NCBI RefSeq assembly: GCF_003259745.1
Contig: NZ_QLMC01000005.1
Coordinates: 663,745-727,744 of the forward strand
Origin: Larkinella arboricola
GTDB lineage: Bacteria > Bacteroidota > Bacteroidia > Cytophagales > Spirosomataceae
Reading direction: 5' to 3'
DNA length: 64,000 nucleotides
This document shows, piece by piece, positions 8,574-16,506 of the stretch. A program made the translations under genes and the position numbers. Each line of letters starts with the position of its first letter. The stretch's first letter is position 1. Below the pieces are notes generated by a model, which saw only the letters and a list, made by a program, of their open reading frames with translations, searched no databases and had not been told where the DNA came from.

Positions 8574-10271
8574 TTAAATCCGTTGCCTGCGGCTCTGGAG
8601 GTAGGTTTCCATTTCTTTCAATGTCAGGGCATTAAACGTCATGTTTTTGGTTAACCCACCTTTGCGAGCCACCCCAACGCCGTAGTGCATATCGTGAAAA
8701 CCAGCCATTTCGTGCGCGTCCGGGTTGATGCTGAGCATAACGCCCTTGCTAACGGCATACTGAATCCACCGCCAGTCGATATCGAGCCGCCAGGGGCTGG
8801 CGTTAATTTCAATCACCACCCCACGTTCGGCGCAGGCATCAATGACGGCTTTGTAGTCAATCGGATACCCCGCCCGCGCCAGCAGAAGCCGTCCGGTTGG
8901 ATGGCCTAGAATGGTGGTGTACGGATTTTGAATGGCGCTGATGAGCCGCGCGGTGGCTTTTTCGCTGGTCATCGACAGATTGGAATGGACCGAAGCTACC
9001 ACGTAGTCGAAGGAAGCCAGGATTTCGTCGTCGTAATCCAGCGAACCGTCGCCCAGGATGTCGGATTCGATGCCTTTTAGAATGCGGAACGAGCCCCCGA
9101 ACTGTTCGTTCAGCCGGTCAATTTCCTCGTGCTGCTGCCTGATGCGGTACGGTTCCAGACCGTGGGCGTAGGAGGCCGTCTGCGAGTGGTCGGCAATTCC
9201 AAAATACTGGAAACCTAAATCACGGCAGTAGGTTGCCATTTGTTCGAGCGAATGTTTGCCGTCGGAATACGTACTGTGGTTATGCAGAATACCCCGCAGG
9301 GCGTCCCAGGTAACCAGATCATTGGGATTGTGGTTTTGCGACCAGACAAACTCGTGATTGCCTTCCCGCATTTCCGGCACGACATACGGCAGGCCCGCCC
9401 GCTGGTAGACGGCTTCTTCGGCTTCGGCGGGAAACGCCATGCTGGTCTGGAGCAGCGTCCAGCCCGTAGAGCCGGTAGTCGCCAGGTGTTTTTCAGCCGC
9501 CGAATGAATAAATAACTGGCTTTCAAACTGCCCAGGAGCCGCCGTGACGATTTCCAGCATTACCTCATAGCCGCTGGCCTGACCGCGCCAGACGAACGGG
9601 GTTGATTCAATCACGTTCTGTTCGAGATAGGAAAGCGAATTCAGAAACGCAAAGGCGGCAACGGGATTGGCGGTACTGACCACAAACTGCACGGTTTCGA
9701 CCTCTTCGGCTTTCTGCCGGACCTGCCCGGTAATTTCGACGCGGCTGAATTCCTTCTCAAACACGTCCAGTAGCATATTGGCCAGCGCTTCGGCTTTGTC
9801 CATGCGGAGTTTGCCGGTCTGGTTTTCCAGAAAAACCAGGGAATCCAGAATGGCCTGCTGTGTTTTTTCGCCGAAGCCTTTGATCTTGGCGATTTCGCCA
9901 CTTTCGCAGGCCAGCCGCAAATCCCGAATCGTATCGATGCCCAGCTCCCGCCAGAGCATCCGGATCTTTTTAGCGCCGATGCCCTTGATTCGGAACATTT
10001 GCAGAACGCCTTCGGGCGTCTGGGCCAGCAGGTCGTCCAGGTCCTGAAGTCGGCCGGTTTCGACGATCTGAAGCACTTTTCCGGCAACGGCTTTGCCTAC
10101 GCCCGGCAGTTTGATTAGTTCGGGAAAGGATAATTTGGTGAGGTCCTCACTGGTTTTGTCAAGGTTAAAGGCGGCTGTCTGAAATGATTTGATCTTGAAG
10201 GCATCTCCGTCGTGGAGTTCCATCAGTTTCGCGGTCAGTTCCAGTATATCGATGATTTCGGTGTTGGACAT
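8574..10271 (-). CDS. polX: PolX-like protein: HhH and PHP domains, polymerase active site lost
   Basis: Relative of bacterial family X DNA polymerase/3'-5' exonuclease, 565 residues, close to full PolX length. It has an N-terminal 8-kDa-like domain (1-80) with LPGVGKAVAGKVLQ, a second helix-hairpin-helix at 94-110 (IKGIGAKKIRMLW), a palm region (about 160-330), and a C-terminal PHP phosphoesterase domain (about 327-565). PHP metal ligands look intact: HNHSTYSD, GIADHS, KGIESDI, VASVHSN, LGHPTGR, NPDAH. In contrast, the palm motif expected as GS-x-RRG...D-x-D reads GQVRQKAEEVETVQ (182-195), and the third Asp strand reads YEVMLEIV, so all three catalytic Asp appear absent. Likely a nuclease/scaffold, not a polymerase. 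Divergent from the 2TM gene. Confidence 0.88.
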   Translation of the reverse strand: MSNTEIIDILELTAKLMELHDGDAFKIKSFQTAAFNLDKTSEDLTKLSFPELIKLPGVGKAVAGKVLQIVETGRLQDLDDLLAQTPEGVLQMFRIKGIGAKKIRMLWRELGIDTIRDLRLACESGEIAKIKGFGEKTQQAILDSLVFLENQTGKLRMDKAEALANMLLDVFEKEFSRVEITGQVRQKAEEVETVQFVVSTANPVAAFAFLNSLSYLEQNVIESTPFVWRGQASGYEVMLEIVTAAPGQFESQLFIHSAAEKHLATTGSTGWTLLQTSMAFPAEAEEAVYQRAGLPYVVPEMREGNHEFVWSQNHNPNDLVTWDALRGILHNHSTYSDGKHSLEQMATYCRDLGFQYFGIADHSQTASYAHGLEPYRIRQQHEEIDRLNEQFGGSFRILKGIESDILGDGSLDYDDEILASFDYVVASVHSNLSMTSEKATARLISAIQNPYTTILGHPTGRLLLARAGYPIDYKAVIDACAERGVVIEINASPWRLDIDWRWIQYAVSKGVMLSINPDAHEMAGFHDMHYGVGVARKGGLTKNMTFNALTLKEMETYLQSRRQRI

Positions 10272-10411
10272 GGGTTGGGATGTAGTGTTTTATTGACCAA
10301 AAAACAATCAGCATAGTTTGTTGGGCCGCTGTAAAAGAAAGTTAAGTGAATGTATTGATTATGTCTTGAATCTCACTAACTTAATTCTCCCAACAATCGT
10401 TTAACCCGTAC

Positions 10412-10696
10412 ATGGACATACGTGACCCCCATCTTTGGAAGCAGGCCAAAGCTCGTGCCGGCTTCAAAATGCATCTGCGGACCTATCTGTTTGTCAATGG
10501 TGTTCTCTGGCTGATCTGGCTGGTTATTTCGCTGGTTTTTCAGGAAAAATGGGGTAACTACCCGTGGCCAATCTGGGCAACGCTGGGTTGGGGCATCGGC
10601 CTAATCTCACATTATTTCAGCGTCTACCACGGTTTCAATGAAAAGAGCCTGGCCGAACGCGAATACGAACGGCTGAAACGGACCCACGGGCTTTAA
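10412..10696 (+). CDS. 2TM domain-containing small membrane protein
   Basis: Protein of 94 residues with two membrane segments (about 26-43, FVNGVLWLIWLVISLVF, and 55-73, IWATLGWGIGLISHYFSVY) flanked by charged ends; this matches the 2TM family (PF13239), common in Bacteroidota and often fused to histidine kinases. The His in ISHYFSVYHGF near the second segment is a family hallmark. Function unknown. It stands alone, divergent from the PolX-like gene and convergent with thyA, with a hairpin just past its stop. Confidence 0.85.
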   Translation: MDIRDPHLWKQAKARAGFKMHLRTYLFVNGVLWLIWLVISLVFQEKWGNYPWPIWATLGWGIGLISHYFSVYHGFNEKSLAEREYERLKRTHGL

Positions 10697-10740
10697 TCCG
10701 TGAGAGCGAAAATCGGTTGATGGGCCAACCCTCTCACGGA
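10697..10740. terminator. hairpin between convergent 2TM and thyA genes
   Basis: Arms TCCGTGAGAG (10697-10706) and CTCTCACGGA (10731-10740) pair perfectly and enclose an inner GGTTG/CAACC stem. It starts next to the stop of the upstream plus-strand gene and faces the 3' end of thyA, as expected for a two-way transcript end. No long T-run follows. Confidence 0.6.
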
Positions 10741-10783
10741 CCAGAGCCTGCGAGGCCCGACCTACGCGGTTCGACCGGGTACG

Positions 10784-11578
10784 TCAGACGGCCACCGGTG
10801 CTTTGATGGCCGGATAGGGGTCGTAGTTTTCCAGTTTGAAATCCTCGTATTTAAAATCAAAAATTGACTTCACATCCGGGTTGAGCCGCATGGTGGGCAG
10901 CGCACGCGGTTCGCGGGACAGTTGCAGGTTAACCTGATCGAGGTGATTCAGGTACAGGTGCGTGTCGCCACCCGTCCAGATAAACTCGTGGGGTTCGTAA
11001 CCGCATTCCTGCGCGATCATCATCGTCAGCAGCGCGTACGAAGCAATGTTGAACGGAACGCCCAGAAACACGTCGGCGCTGCGCTGGTACAATTGGCAGG
11101 ACAGACGGTTTTCGGCTACGTAGAACTGAAACAGCGCGTGGCAGGGCGGCAGGGCCATGTTGGGAACATCTGCCGGATTCCAGGCCGAAACAATCATCCG
11201 GCGCGAGTCCGGGCGGTATTTCAACTGCTTCAGAACATCCTGCAACTGGTCGATGACCTGTCCGTTCGGACCTTCCCAGCTACGCCATTGCTTCCCGTAC
11301 ACCGGTCCGAGTTCACCGTTCTCATCGGCCCACTCATCCCAGATTCGAACGCCGTGTTCGCTCAGGTACCGGATGTTGGTGTCGCCCTTGATAAACCACA
11401 GCAATTCATGGATGACCGACTTGAGGTGTATTTTTTTCGTTGTAACGAGGGGGAAGCCTTCCTGTAAATCAAACCGCATCTGATAGCCGAAAACACTGAT
11501 GGTGCCGGTTCCGGTGCGGTCGGTCTTTTGGGTGCCATTCGCCAGAATATGACGGAGCAAATCGTGGTAGTGTTTCAT
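10784..11578 (-). CDS. thyA: thymidylate synthase
   Basis: Converts dUMP to dTMP using methylene-tetrahydrofolate; cytosolic. At 264 residues it has the standard E. coli-type length. The catalytic Cys is in [14 protein letters not shown] (about residue 146), the dUMP-phosphate Arg residues in [11 protein letters not shown] and [21 protein letters not shown], and the folate/dUMP contacts in [10 protein letters not shown]. The C-terminus ends in KAPVAV, the family's closing motif. Followed upstream by a purine-rich hairpin that separates it from osmC. No dihydrofolate reductase gene is adjacent here. Confidence 0.97.
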   Translation of the reverse strand: MKHYHDLLRHILANGTQKTDRTGTGTISVFGYQMRFDLQEGFPLVTTKKIHLKSVIHELLWFIKGDTNIRYLSEHGVRIWDEWADENGELGPVYGKQWRSWEGPNGQVIDQLQDVLKQLKYRPDSRRMIVSAWNPADVPNMALPPCHALFQFYVAENRLSCQLYQRSADVFLGVPFNIASYALLTMMIAQECGYEPHEFIWTGGDTHLYLNHLDQVNLQLSREPRALPTMRLNPDVKSIFDFKYEDFKLENYDPYPAIKAPVAV

Positions 11579-11611
11579 AACGCCAAAATAACAAAACGCT
11601 TTTAGACAAAA

Positions 11612-11666
11612 GACAAGAGAGGAAAGAAAAAAGACGCACGCGGGTCCTTTTCTTTCCTCTCTTGTC
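11612..11666. repeat. intergenic inverted repeat, family C
   Basis: Perfect 19-base arms at 11612-11630 and 11648-11666 with a 17-base loop. The left arm is almost all purine (GACAAGAGAGGAAAGAAAA). It lies between two minus-strand genes (osmC upstream, thyA downstream) and fills most of the gap. Same family as the repeats at 22481 and 53348. Confidence 0.85.
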
Positions 11667-11683
11667 GGACTTCTTTTTTCGTA

Positions 11684-12151
11684 TTAAACCGGTTTTTCAA
11701 TCGTCAGGGAATACGTGATGCTGGCCGTGGGGCGGAGCTGGGCCGTGGCCGAGCAGTATTTGTCCATCGACAGATCAATGGCCCGGCGCGCTTTGTCTTC
11801 GTCCAGATTACCCTTCAGAATGTAGTGCAGGTGAATGGTATGGAAGGGCGCGGGCGTGGCATCGGCGGGGCGCTGGCCTTCGACGGTGATACGGAAATCT
11901 TCGATCACCTGACGCTGCTTCTTCAGAATCAGAATCACATCAATGGCGCTGCATCCGGCCAGCCCCATCAGGAGCATTTCCATCGGACGTGCACCGGCGT
12001 TATGACCGCCAATGTCAACCGCCCCGTCGATGTGAACAGGAACGTCGGAAACACCGGTTGCCTCGAAGTGGAACGCATCATCCACGCGGTTCAGCTCCAC
12101 TTTCATGGTTTTTGTTGCGGGAGAAACGGTATTGGGTTGCTCACTTAGCAT
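11684..12151 (-). CDS. OsmC/Ohr family protein
   Basis: Thiol-dependent peroxidase-type protein of 155 residues. The first conserved Cys is in LMGLAGCSAIDVILILKK (about residue 66) and the second in SMDKYCSATAQLR (about 133), the spacing seen in OsmC-type hydroperoxide reductases. Arg and Glu candidates for the active site (RPMEMLLM upstream of the first Cys) are present. It probably reduces organic peroxides in the cytosol. Upstream of thyA on the same strand, with a hairpin repeat between; no shared function is evident. Confidence 0.9.
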   Translation of the reverse strand: MLSEQPNTVSPATKTMKVELNRVDDAFHFEATGVSDVPVHIDGAVDIGGHNAGARPMEMLLMGLAGCSAIDVILILKKQRQVIEDFRITVEGQRPADATPAPFHTIHLHYILKGNLDEDKARRAIDLSMDKYCSATAQLRPTASITYSLTIEKPV

Positions 12152-12241
12152 AGTTTTTTCGTTATGGATATACGTAGTGGGTGCAAAATTGCTTGTTTCT
12201 CATAAATTACGTAATTTCACCTGAATAAATTCCTGACAATC

Positions 12242-12577
12242 ATGTCGGACAAGCTATTTGACGTAAAAAACGACAGGCGACTCAGCATGTATCTATACCG
12301 CGCCGGATTCGGTTTCTGGCTGCTGTATATCGTGATGGGCGCCCGTTTCATGCAGCAGGTAAGTATCTACCGGACCGACTGTGCAATCTTCTCTTTTTTT
12401 CTGATGGTGGTGGCGCTGTCGGCGTCGATGTATTACGATTATCACCACCATCCCGCCGAATTTGAACAGAAAAAGAAGTGGCTGATTGCCATGTATCTGG
12501 TGCTGGCCGGTCTTGTCTACATTTTTATTTTCCGCAAAGAGCCGCTGGATGTGTCCCAGTTGCTGCCCCGGTTTTAG
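12242..12577 (+). CDS. hypothetical small membrane protein, three predicted TM segments
   Basis: Protein of 111 residues with hydrophobic segments near 20-37 (FGFWLLYIVMGARFM), 47-64 (CAIFSFFLMVVALSASMYY) and 80-97 (WLIAMYLVLAGLVYIFIF). A His-rich loop (DYHHHPAEF) lies before the last segment. I do not recognise a named family. Its last four bases overlap the 3' end of the convergent siroheme gene. Codon use matches the neighbours, so it is probably real. Confidence 0.72.
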   Translation: MSDKLFDVKNDRRLSMYLYRAGFGFWLLYIVMGARFMQQVSIYRTDCAIFSFFLMVVALSASMYYDYHHHPAEFEQKKKWLIAMYLVLAGLVYIFIFRKEPLDVSQLLPRF

Positions 12578-13143
12578 GATTTCATCACCTTCGTAATTTC
12601 ATTCAGCCGCTCAAGCTTTTCCTGAAAATCGCCCTTCAGCCGGTTTCGAATGGTTTGCAGGTTGTCCAGCGTGGCCTGTAACGAATCGGGCAGAATTTCT
12701 TCCAGCACTTCCCGAAACCGTTTGGCGAACGTCGGCGATTTTCCGTTCGTCGAAATGGCAATCTTCAAATCCCCTTTCCTGACGACCGAACTCAGGTAAA
12801 AATCGCACAGATCGGGCGTGTCGGCCACGTTGACCAGAATCCGGTGGCTTTTGCAATCGGTCTGAATCTGTGCGTTGACGGCTTTGTCGTTGGTGGCCCC
12901 AATGACCAGATCGTTATTTTCCAGATAGCGGGTTGAATACCGGTCGTACACCAGTTGAAGGTTGGGGTGCTGTTCGGCCAGCGTACGGATTTCTTCGCGG
13001 ATTTCGGGGGCAACCAGCGTGATGGGGGCATTCGGGCCGTTGGACAGCAGGGCCGTCACTTTTTCCAGACCCACGTATCCACCGCCAACAACCAGCGTTC
13101 GCAGGTTTTCAATTTTCAGGAAAATAGGGAAGAGGGTGTTCAT
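12574..13143 (-). CDS. precorrin-2 dehydrogenase / sirohydrochlorin ferrochelatase (CysG N-terminal or Met8 type)
   Basis: Last step(s) of siroheme synthesis: NAD-dependent oxidation of precorrin-2 and probably iron insertion. The Rossmann motif VVGGGYVGLEKV is at the N-terminus, and the conserved catalytic Asp segment NVADTPDLCDFYLSSVV and KIAISTNGKSP are present. At 189 residues it is the short Met8/SirC form without the methyltransferase half, which is supplied by the next gene upstream. It ends the minus-strand sulfate assimilation cluster and makes cofactor for the sulfite reductase three genes away. Confidence 0.93.
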   Translation of the reverse strand: MNTLFPIFLKIENLRTLVVGGGYVGLEKVTALLSNGPNAPITLVAPEIREEIRTLAEQHPNLQLVYDRYSTRYLENNDLVIGATNDKAVNAQIQTDCKSHRILVNVADTPDLCDFYLSSVVRKGDLKIAISTNGKSPTFAKRFREVLEEILPDSLQATLDNLQTIRNRLKGDFQEKLERLNEITKVMKS

Positions 13144-13180
13144 CGTCCGGGGTTGGTTGGGGCAACGTCTGCTGAAACAG

Positions 13181-13221
13181 ATTGGGCGGATAAACAGCCA
13201 ATCCCGTTCTATCCGCCCAAT
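13181..13221 (-). terminator. hairpin downstream of the uroporphyrinogen methyltransferase gene
   Basis: Arms of 12 bases (13181-13192 and 13210-13221, ATTGGGCGGATA and its complement) enclose a 17-base loop. It sits 23 bases past the stop at 13244 in the minus direction and before the next minus-strand gene at 13143, so it could terminate, attenuate or stabilise the transcript. Confidence 0.6.
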
Positions 13222-13243
13222 TTATTCTTTTCTATTGGATTAC

Positions 13244-13999
13244 TTAGTGGTTTGCGATGGCCTGCTGTAAATCGGCCAGTTGCAAATCCCGCAGCCGGGC
13301 TACTTCGCCCACCACGATGATGGCCGGAGAGCCGATTTTTGCCGTAGCGACCTGTTCAACGATGTTTGAAACCGTTCCGGTAACCACCTGCTCGTCCGTC
13401 AGCGAACCGTTCTGGATGATGGCAACCGGAAGGTCTGCCTTGCCAGAGTCGCCAAAAACCGTCATGATTTCGGCCAGTTTGTGCATACCCATCAAAACCA
13501 CCACCGTAGCCGTCGATTGAGCCGCCAGATGCAGATCGTTCGAGAGGTGGCCGGTTTTGGTTGTGCCGGTAACTACCCAGAAACTTTCGCTCACACCGCG
13601 GGTGGTTAGGGGGATACCCGCCAGCGCCGGAACCGAGTAACTGCTCGACAAACCGGGAATGACTTCTGTTTCAATACCGTATTGCCGGGCGTATTCCATC
13701 TCTTCGTAACCGCGTCCGAAAATAAACGAGTCTCCGCCTTTCAGGCGAACCACGTGGCCGTACTGCTGCGCGTAATGCACAATCAGCGGGTTAATTTCTT
13801 CCTGCGTACACGAATATTCATTGATCCGTTTGCCCACATAAACCTTGAGGGCATCCGGTTTGCAATAGTCCAGTAAATCGGGGTGTACCAGCGCGTCGTA
13901 CATCACGACATCGGCCTGTTGCAAGGCTTTCACCCCTTTAAGCGTAATCAATTCCGGATCGCCGGGACCCGCACCCACCAAGGTTAATTTCATTTTCAA
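13244..13999 (-). CDS. cobA: uroporphyrinogen-III C-methyltransferase
   Basis: SAM-dependent enzyme that methylates uroporphyrinogen III twice to give precorrin-2, the entry to siroheme. Signatures: GAGPGDPELITLKGVKALQQAD at the N-terminus (SAM/glycine loop; quoted in full at residues 8-29 only in part here: GAGPGDPELITLKG), VRLKGGDSFIFGRGYEE, and VIPGLSSSYSVPALAGIPLTTR. At 251 residues it is the single-domain SUMT. In the sulfate assimilation cluster, between the sulfite reductase and the siroheme-finishing gene, it supplies the reductase's cofactor. Confidence 0.95.
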   Translation of the reverse strand: MKMKLTLVGAGPGDPELITLKGVKALQQADVVMYDALVHPDLLDYCKPDALKVYVGKRINEYSCTQEEINPLIVHYAQQYGHVVRLKGGDSFIFGRGYEEMEYARQYGIETEVIPGLSSSYSVPALAGIPLTTRGVSESFWVVTGTTKTGHLSNDLHLAAQSTATVVVLMGMHKLAEIMTVFGDSGKADLPVAIIQNGSLTDEQVVTGTVSNIVEQVATAKIGSPAIIVVGEVARLRDLQLADLQQAIANH

Positions 14000-14021
14000 T
14001 GCGTTAAGAACAAAGAGGTAT

Positions 14022-14079
14022 GAGTTAAGAATGAAGAGTTAAATGCGTCAGCCAACTCATAATTCTTCATTCTTAACTC
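14022..14079. repeat. intergenic inverted repeat, family A
   Basis: Core arms of 16 bases pair perfectly (14022-14037, GAGTTAAGAATGAAGA, and 14064-14079), with weaker pairing beyond. The loop contains ATGCG..AGCCAACTC, which recurs almost unchanged in the repeat at 45175. It fills the gap between two minus-strand genes (sulfite reductase upstream, methyltransferase downstream). Confidence 0.85.
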
Positions 14080-14090
14080 CTCATTCTTTT

Positions 14091-16229
14091 TTAGCTGTCT
14101 TTTGCGATTACTAATTCCTGAAGTTGCGGCAGGCCGTTCTGCTCAATGTGACGCTCACGATAGGCTCTTACTTGCTCCACAAAGTCGGTGGCTTTCGCAA
14201 TGAACGACTGCGCAAATTCTTCCGTCGGCTCGTTCTTGTTGATGCTGAAAACCAGCGCTTTGAAGTCACCTTCCTGTTCGTGGAAACCGTCGCCCAGGAA
14301 GTTTTTGTCGAAGTCGCTGACAACACCGTGCTGGGTATTGGTATTAATGTCTTTCATCATCAGAGCACCTTTTGCACCGGTAATCAGCACGTTGTAAGCG
14401 TGATAGATAGCATCGGCCCAGCGGCTTTCGGCGTAGGCTTCCTGCGCCCAGCTTAACTTGTCGGTTGCTTCGGTCAGGGTGGTAGCAACCAGGTCGATTA
14501 CCACACCGGCACACTCGCCAATCCCGATTTCGGTCACAAATTGCTCGGTATGATCCCAGTCCGTATAATCCTCCTGCGACAGCGTTTTCAGATCGGCCAG
14601 CGGTTTCAGTAGGGTATAGAAGTAGTTTTTGCCTTGCCGGGCGTAGTAATCGCTGTAATATTCGCCGTCAAATGCGTTGGCATCGTAATCGTTCAACAAC
14701 GTCCGCAGTGCTTCGGGACCCCGTTTGGTCGGCACTTTAACAACTTTATCGCCAAACAGTCCTTCACCTTTGCCATTGAAACCGCCCCCGAGCAGCACTT
14801 GCAGCGCCGGGATAACGTACGCGCCGTTCTTCACCGAACTGCTGTGAAAACCGATGTTGGCCACCGAGTGCTGACCGCAACCGTTCATACAGCCCGAAAT
14901 CTTGATTTTGATATCGTTGTTATGAATCAGGTCCGGAAACTCGGCGGTCATCATTTTTTCGAGGGCCCGCGTAATGCCGTAGCTGCTCGAAATAGCGAGG
15001 TTACAGGTATCCGTACCGGGACAGGTTGTAATGTCGGCGGCTGAATCGAATCCCGGTTTGGCCAGTTCGAGCGCATCGAGTCCGGCAAATAAAGCGGGCA
15101 GATTTTCCGGTTTCACAAACCGCAGCAGATAACCCTGGTTAACCGTTACCCGGATGTCGTCACCGGCGTATTGTTTCACCAGACCCGCCAGGGCACGAGC
15201 TTTGTCCGAGTGCATATCGCCCAGCAGGACCCGCAGCTGAACGGCGTACCAGCCTTTTTGCTTCTGCTCGAAAACGTTGGTTTTCAGCCAGGCTTGATAG
15301 CGTTCGTCGGTTGACAGTTCCGCGGGATTGATGGAGCTGGAAGCTTCCAGAGGAATGTTTTCGGAACCCGGACGCGTATCAATAGCGTAGGTTTTATGCT
15401 TCAGGGCCAGCCGTTCTTCTTCCACCCGGCGCAGCAGTTCTTCCAGACCGATGTCCTGCAACAGGAACTTCATCCGGGCTTTGTGCCGACGGGTCCGTTC
15501 GCCGTAGCGGTCGAAAACGCGAATCACGCCTTCGATGAACGGGATCACCTTATCTTCTTCCAGAAATTCGTACGCGGTTTCGGCCATGTAGGGCTGGGCG
15601 CCCAGACCACCACCAACCATTACTTTAAAGCCGCGCTTGCCTTCCTGAACGCGGGGAACCAGTCCCACGTCGTGCATATAGCCGTACGCGTTATCTTTTT
15701 CGCTCGACGACAGGGAAATTTTAAACTTCCGGCCCATCTCCTGGCAAATCGGGTTGCGCAGCAGGTAGTCGAAAATGGCGTAAGCGTAGGGGGTAATATC
15801 AAACGGCTCGTCGGGATCAATACCGGCTTTGGCCGAACCCGTTACGTTCCGGACGGTATTGCCGCAGGCTTCCCGCAGCGTAATGCTGGCGTCTTCCAGA
15901 TCGGCCCAGAGCTGGGGCGTATCGGCCAGCTTGACAAAGTGTAATTGAATATCCTGCCGGGTGGTTGCGTGCAGGTTACCCGTGGCGTATTTATCGGAAA
16001 TGTCAGCAATTCGGATGAGTTGGTCGGCGGTAATGCGACCGTGGGGCAGCTTGATGCGAATCATCTGCACCCCGGGCTGGCGTTGTCCGTAAACCCCGCG
16101 CGACAACCGGTATTTGCGGAAATGCTCTTCGGTCATTTCGCCCTCCCGGAATACGCCGATTTTATTTTCCAGGTTCAGAATGTCGCGTTTGGCAACCGCA
16201 CTAACGTTATCGGTGAATTGAACAGACAT
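14091..16229 (-). CDS. siroheme-type sulfite/nitrite reductase with C-terminal HEPN-like extension
   Basis: Six-electron reductase of the ferredoxin-type NirA/Sir family, 712 residues. Two ferredoxin-like/NIR_SIR repeats cover roughly 1-560. The 4Fe-4S/siroheme cysteines are present as CPGTDTC and CMNGCG (C-x5-C and C-x3-C). The first half has the substrate-binding TTRQDIQLH segment. Beyond about residue 560 is an extra 150-residue helical region (including WAQEAYAESRWADAIYHAYN) that resembles HEPN-type helical bundles and is absent from standard enzymes of about 550 residues. The setting between siroheme synthesis and CysN argues for sulfite as substrate. A TACATTTG box lies about 100 bases upstream. 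Confidence 0.93.
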   Translation of the reverse strand: MSVQFTDNVSAVAKRDILNLENKIGVFREGEMTEEHFRKYRLSRGVYGQRQPGVQMIRIKLPHGRITADQLIRIADISDKYATGNLHATTRQDIQLHFVKLADTPQLWADLEDASITLREACGNTVRNVTGSAKAGIDPDEPFDITPYAYAIFDYLLRNPICQEMGRKFKISLSSSEKDNAYGYMHDVGLVPRVQEGKRGFKVMVGGGLGAQPYMAETAYEFLEEDKVIPFIEGVIRVFDRYGERTRRHKARMKFLLQDIGLEELLRRVEEERLALKHKTYAIDTRPGSENIPLEASSSINPAELSTDERYQAWLKTNVFEQKQKGWYAVQLRVLLGDMHSDKARALAGLVKQYAGDDIRVTVNQGYLLRFVKPENLPALFAGLDALELAKPGFDSAADITTCPGTDTCNLAISSSYGITRALEKMMTAEFPDLIHNNDIKIKISGCMNGCGQHSVANIGFHSSSVKNGAYVIPALQVLLGGGFNGKGEGLFGDKVVKVPTKRGPEALRTLLNDYDANAFDGEYYSDYYARQGKNYFYTLLKPLADLKTLSQEDYTDWDHTEQFVTEIGIGECAGVVIDLVATTLTEATDKLSWAQEAYAESRWADAIYHAYNVLITGAKGALMMKDINTNTQHGVVSDFDKNFLGDGFHEQEGDFKALVFSINKNEPTEEFAQSFIAKATDFVEQVRAYRERHIEQNGLPQLQELVIAKDS

Positions 16230-16330
16230 AATATAGAGGCTTTAGTGAGATAGTCGATAGAATTGAAAGAGTAATCTTTAGAATAAAAGGCCGGTGTCAG
16301 TTCCGGCACGGTTGGGGTATGGTTTACATA

Positions 16331-16338
16331 CAAATGTA
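16331..16338 (-). promoter_or_regulatory. -7 box upstream of the sulfite reductase gene
   Basis: Minus strand reads TACATTTG, an exact TAnnTTTG match. It would place the transcript start about 90 bases before the ATG at 16229, giving the reductase and the two siroheme genes their own promoter downstream of the cysN terminator. No clear -33 TTG at the right distance was found. Confidence 0.45.
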
Positions 16339-16455
16339 CTTCTTTATGAGTTCCTGAATTCGCTTCAGCAGGCTTACTTTTTATTATTGGTTATAACATT
16401 TGGTTATGAATTATGTTTAACGCTCGTTATTGAAAAGAAGCCTATCTAACAATGC

Positions 16456-16488
16456 AAAACGGCCCTTACTAGTGAGCAGGGCCGTTTT
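16456..16488 (-). terminator. terminator after cysN
   Basis: Arms AAAACGGCCCT (16456-16466) and AGGGCCGTTTT (16478-16488) with an 11-base loop lie 19 bases beyond the cysN stop in the minus direction. The stem is GC-rich at its tip and flanked by A/T runs on both sides, a good intrinsic terminator shape. Confidence 0.75.
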
Positions 16489-16506
16489 TATGAATAAAAA
16501 AGAAGG

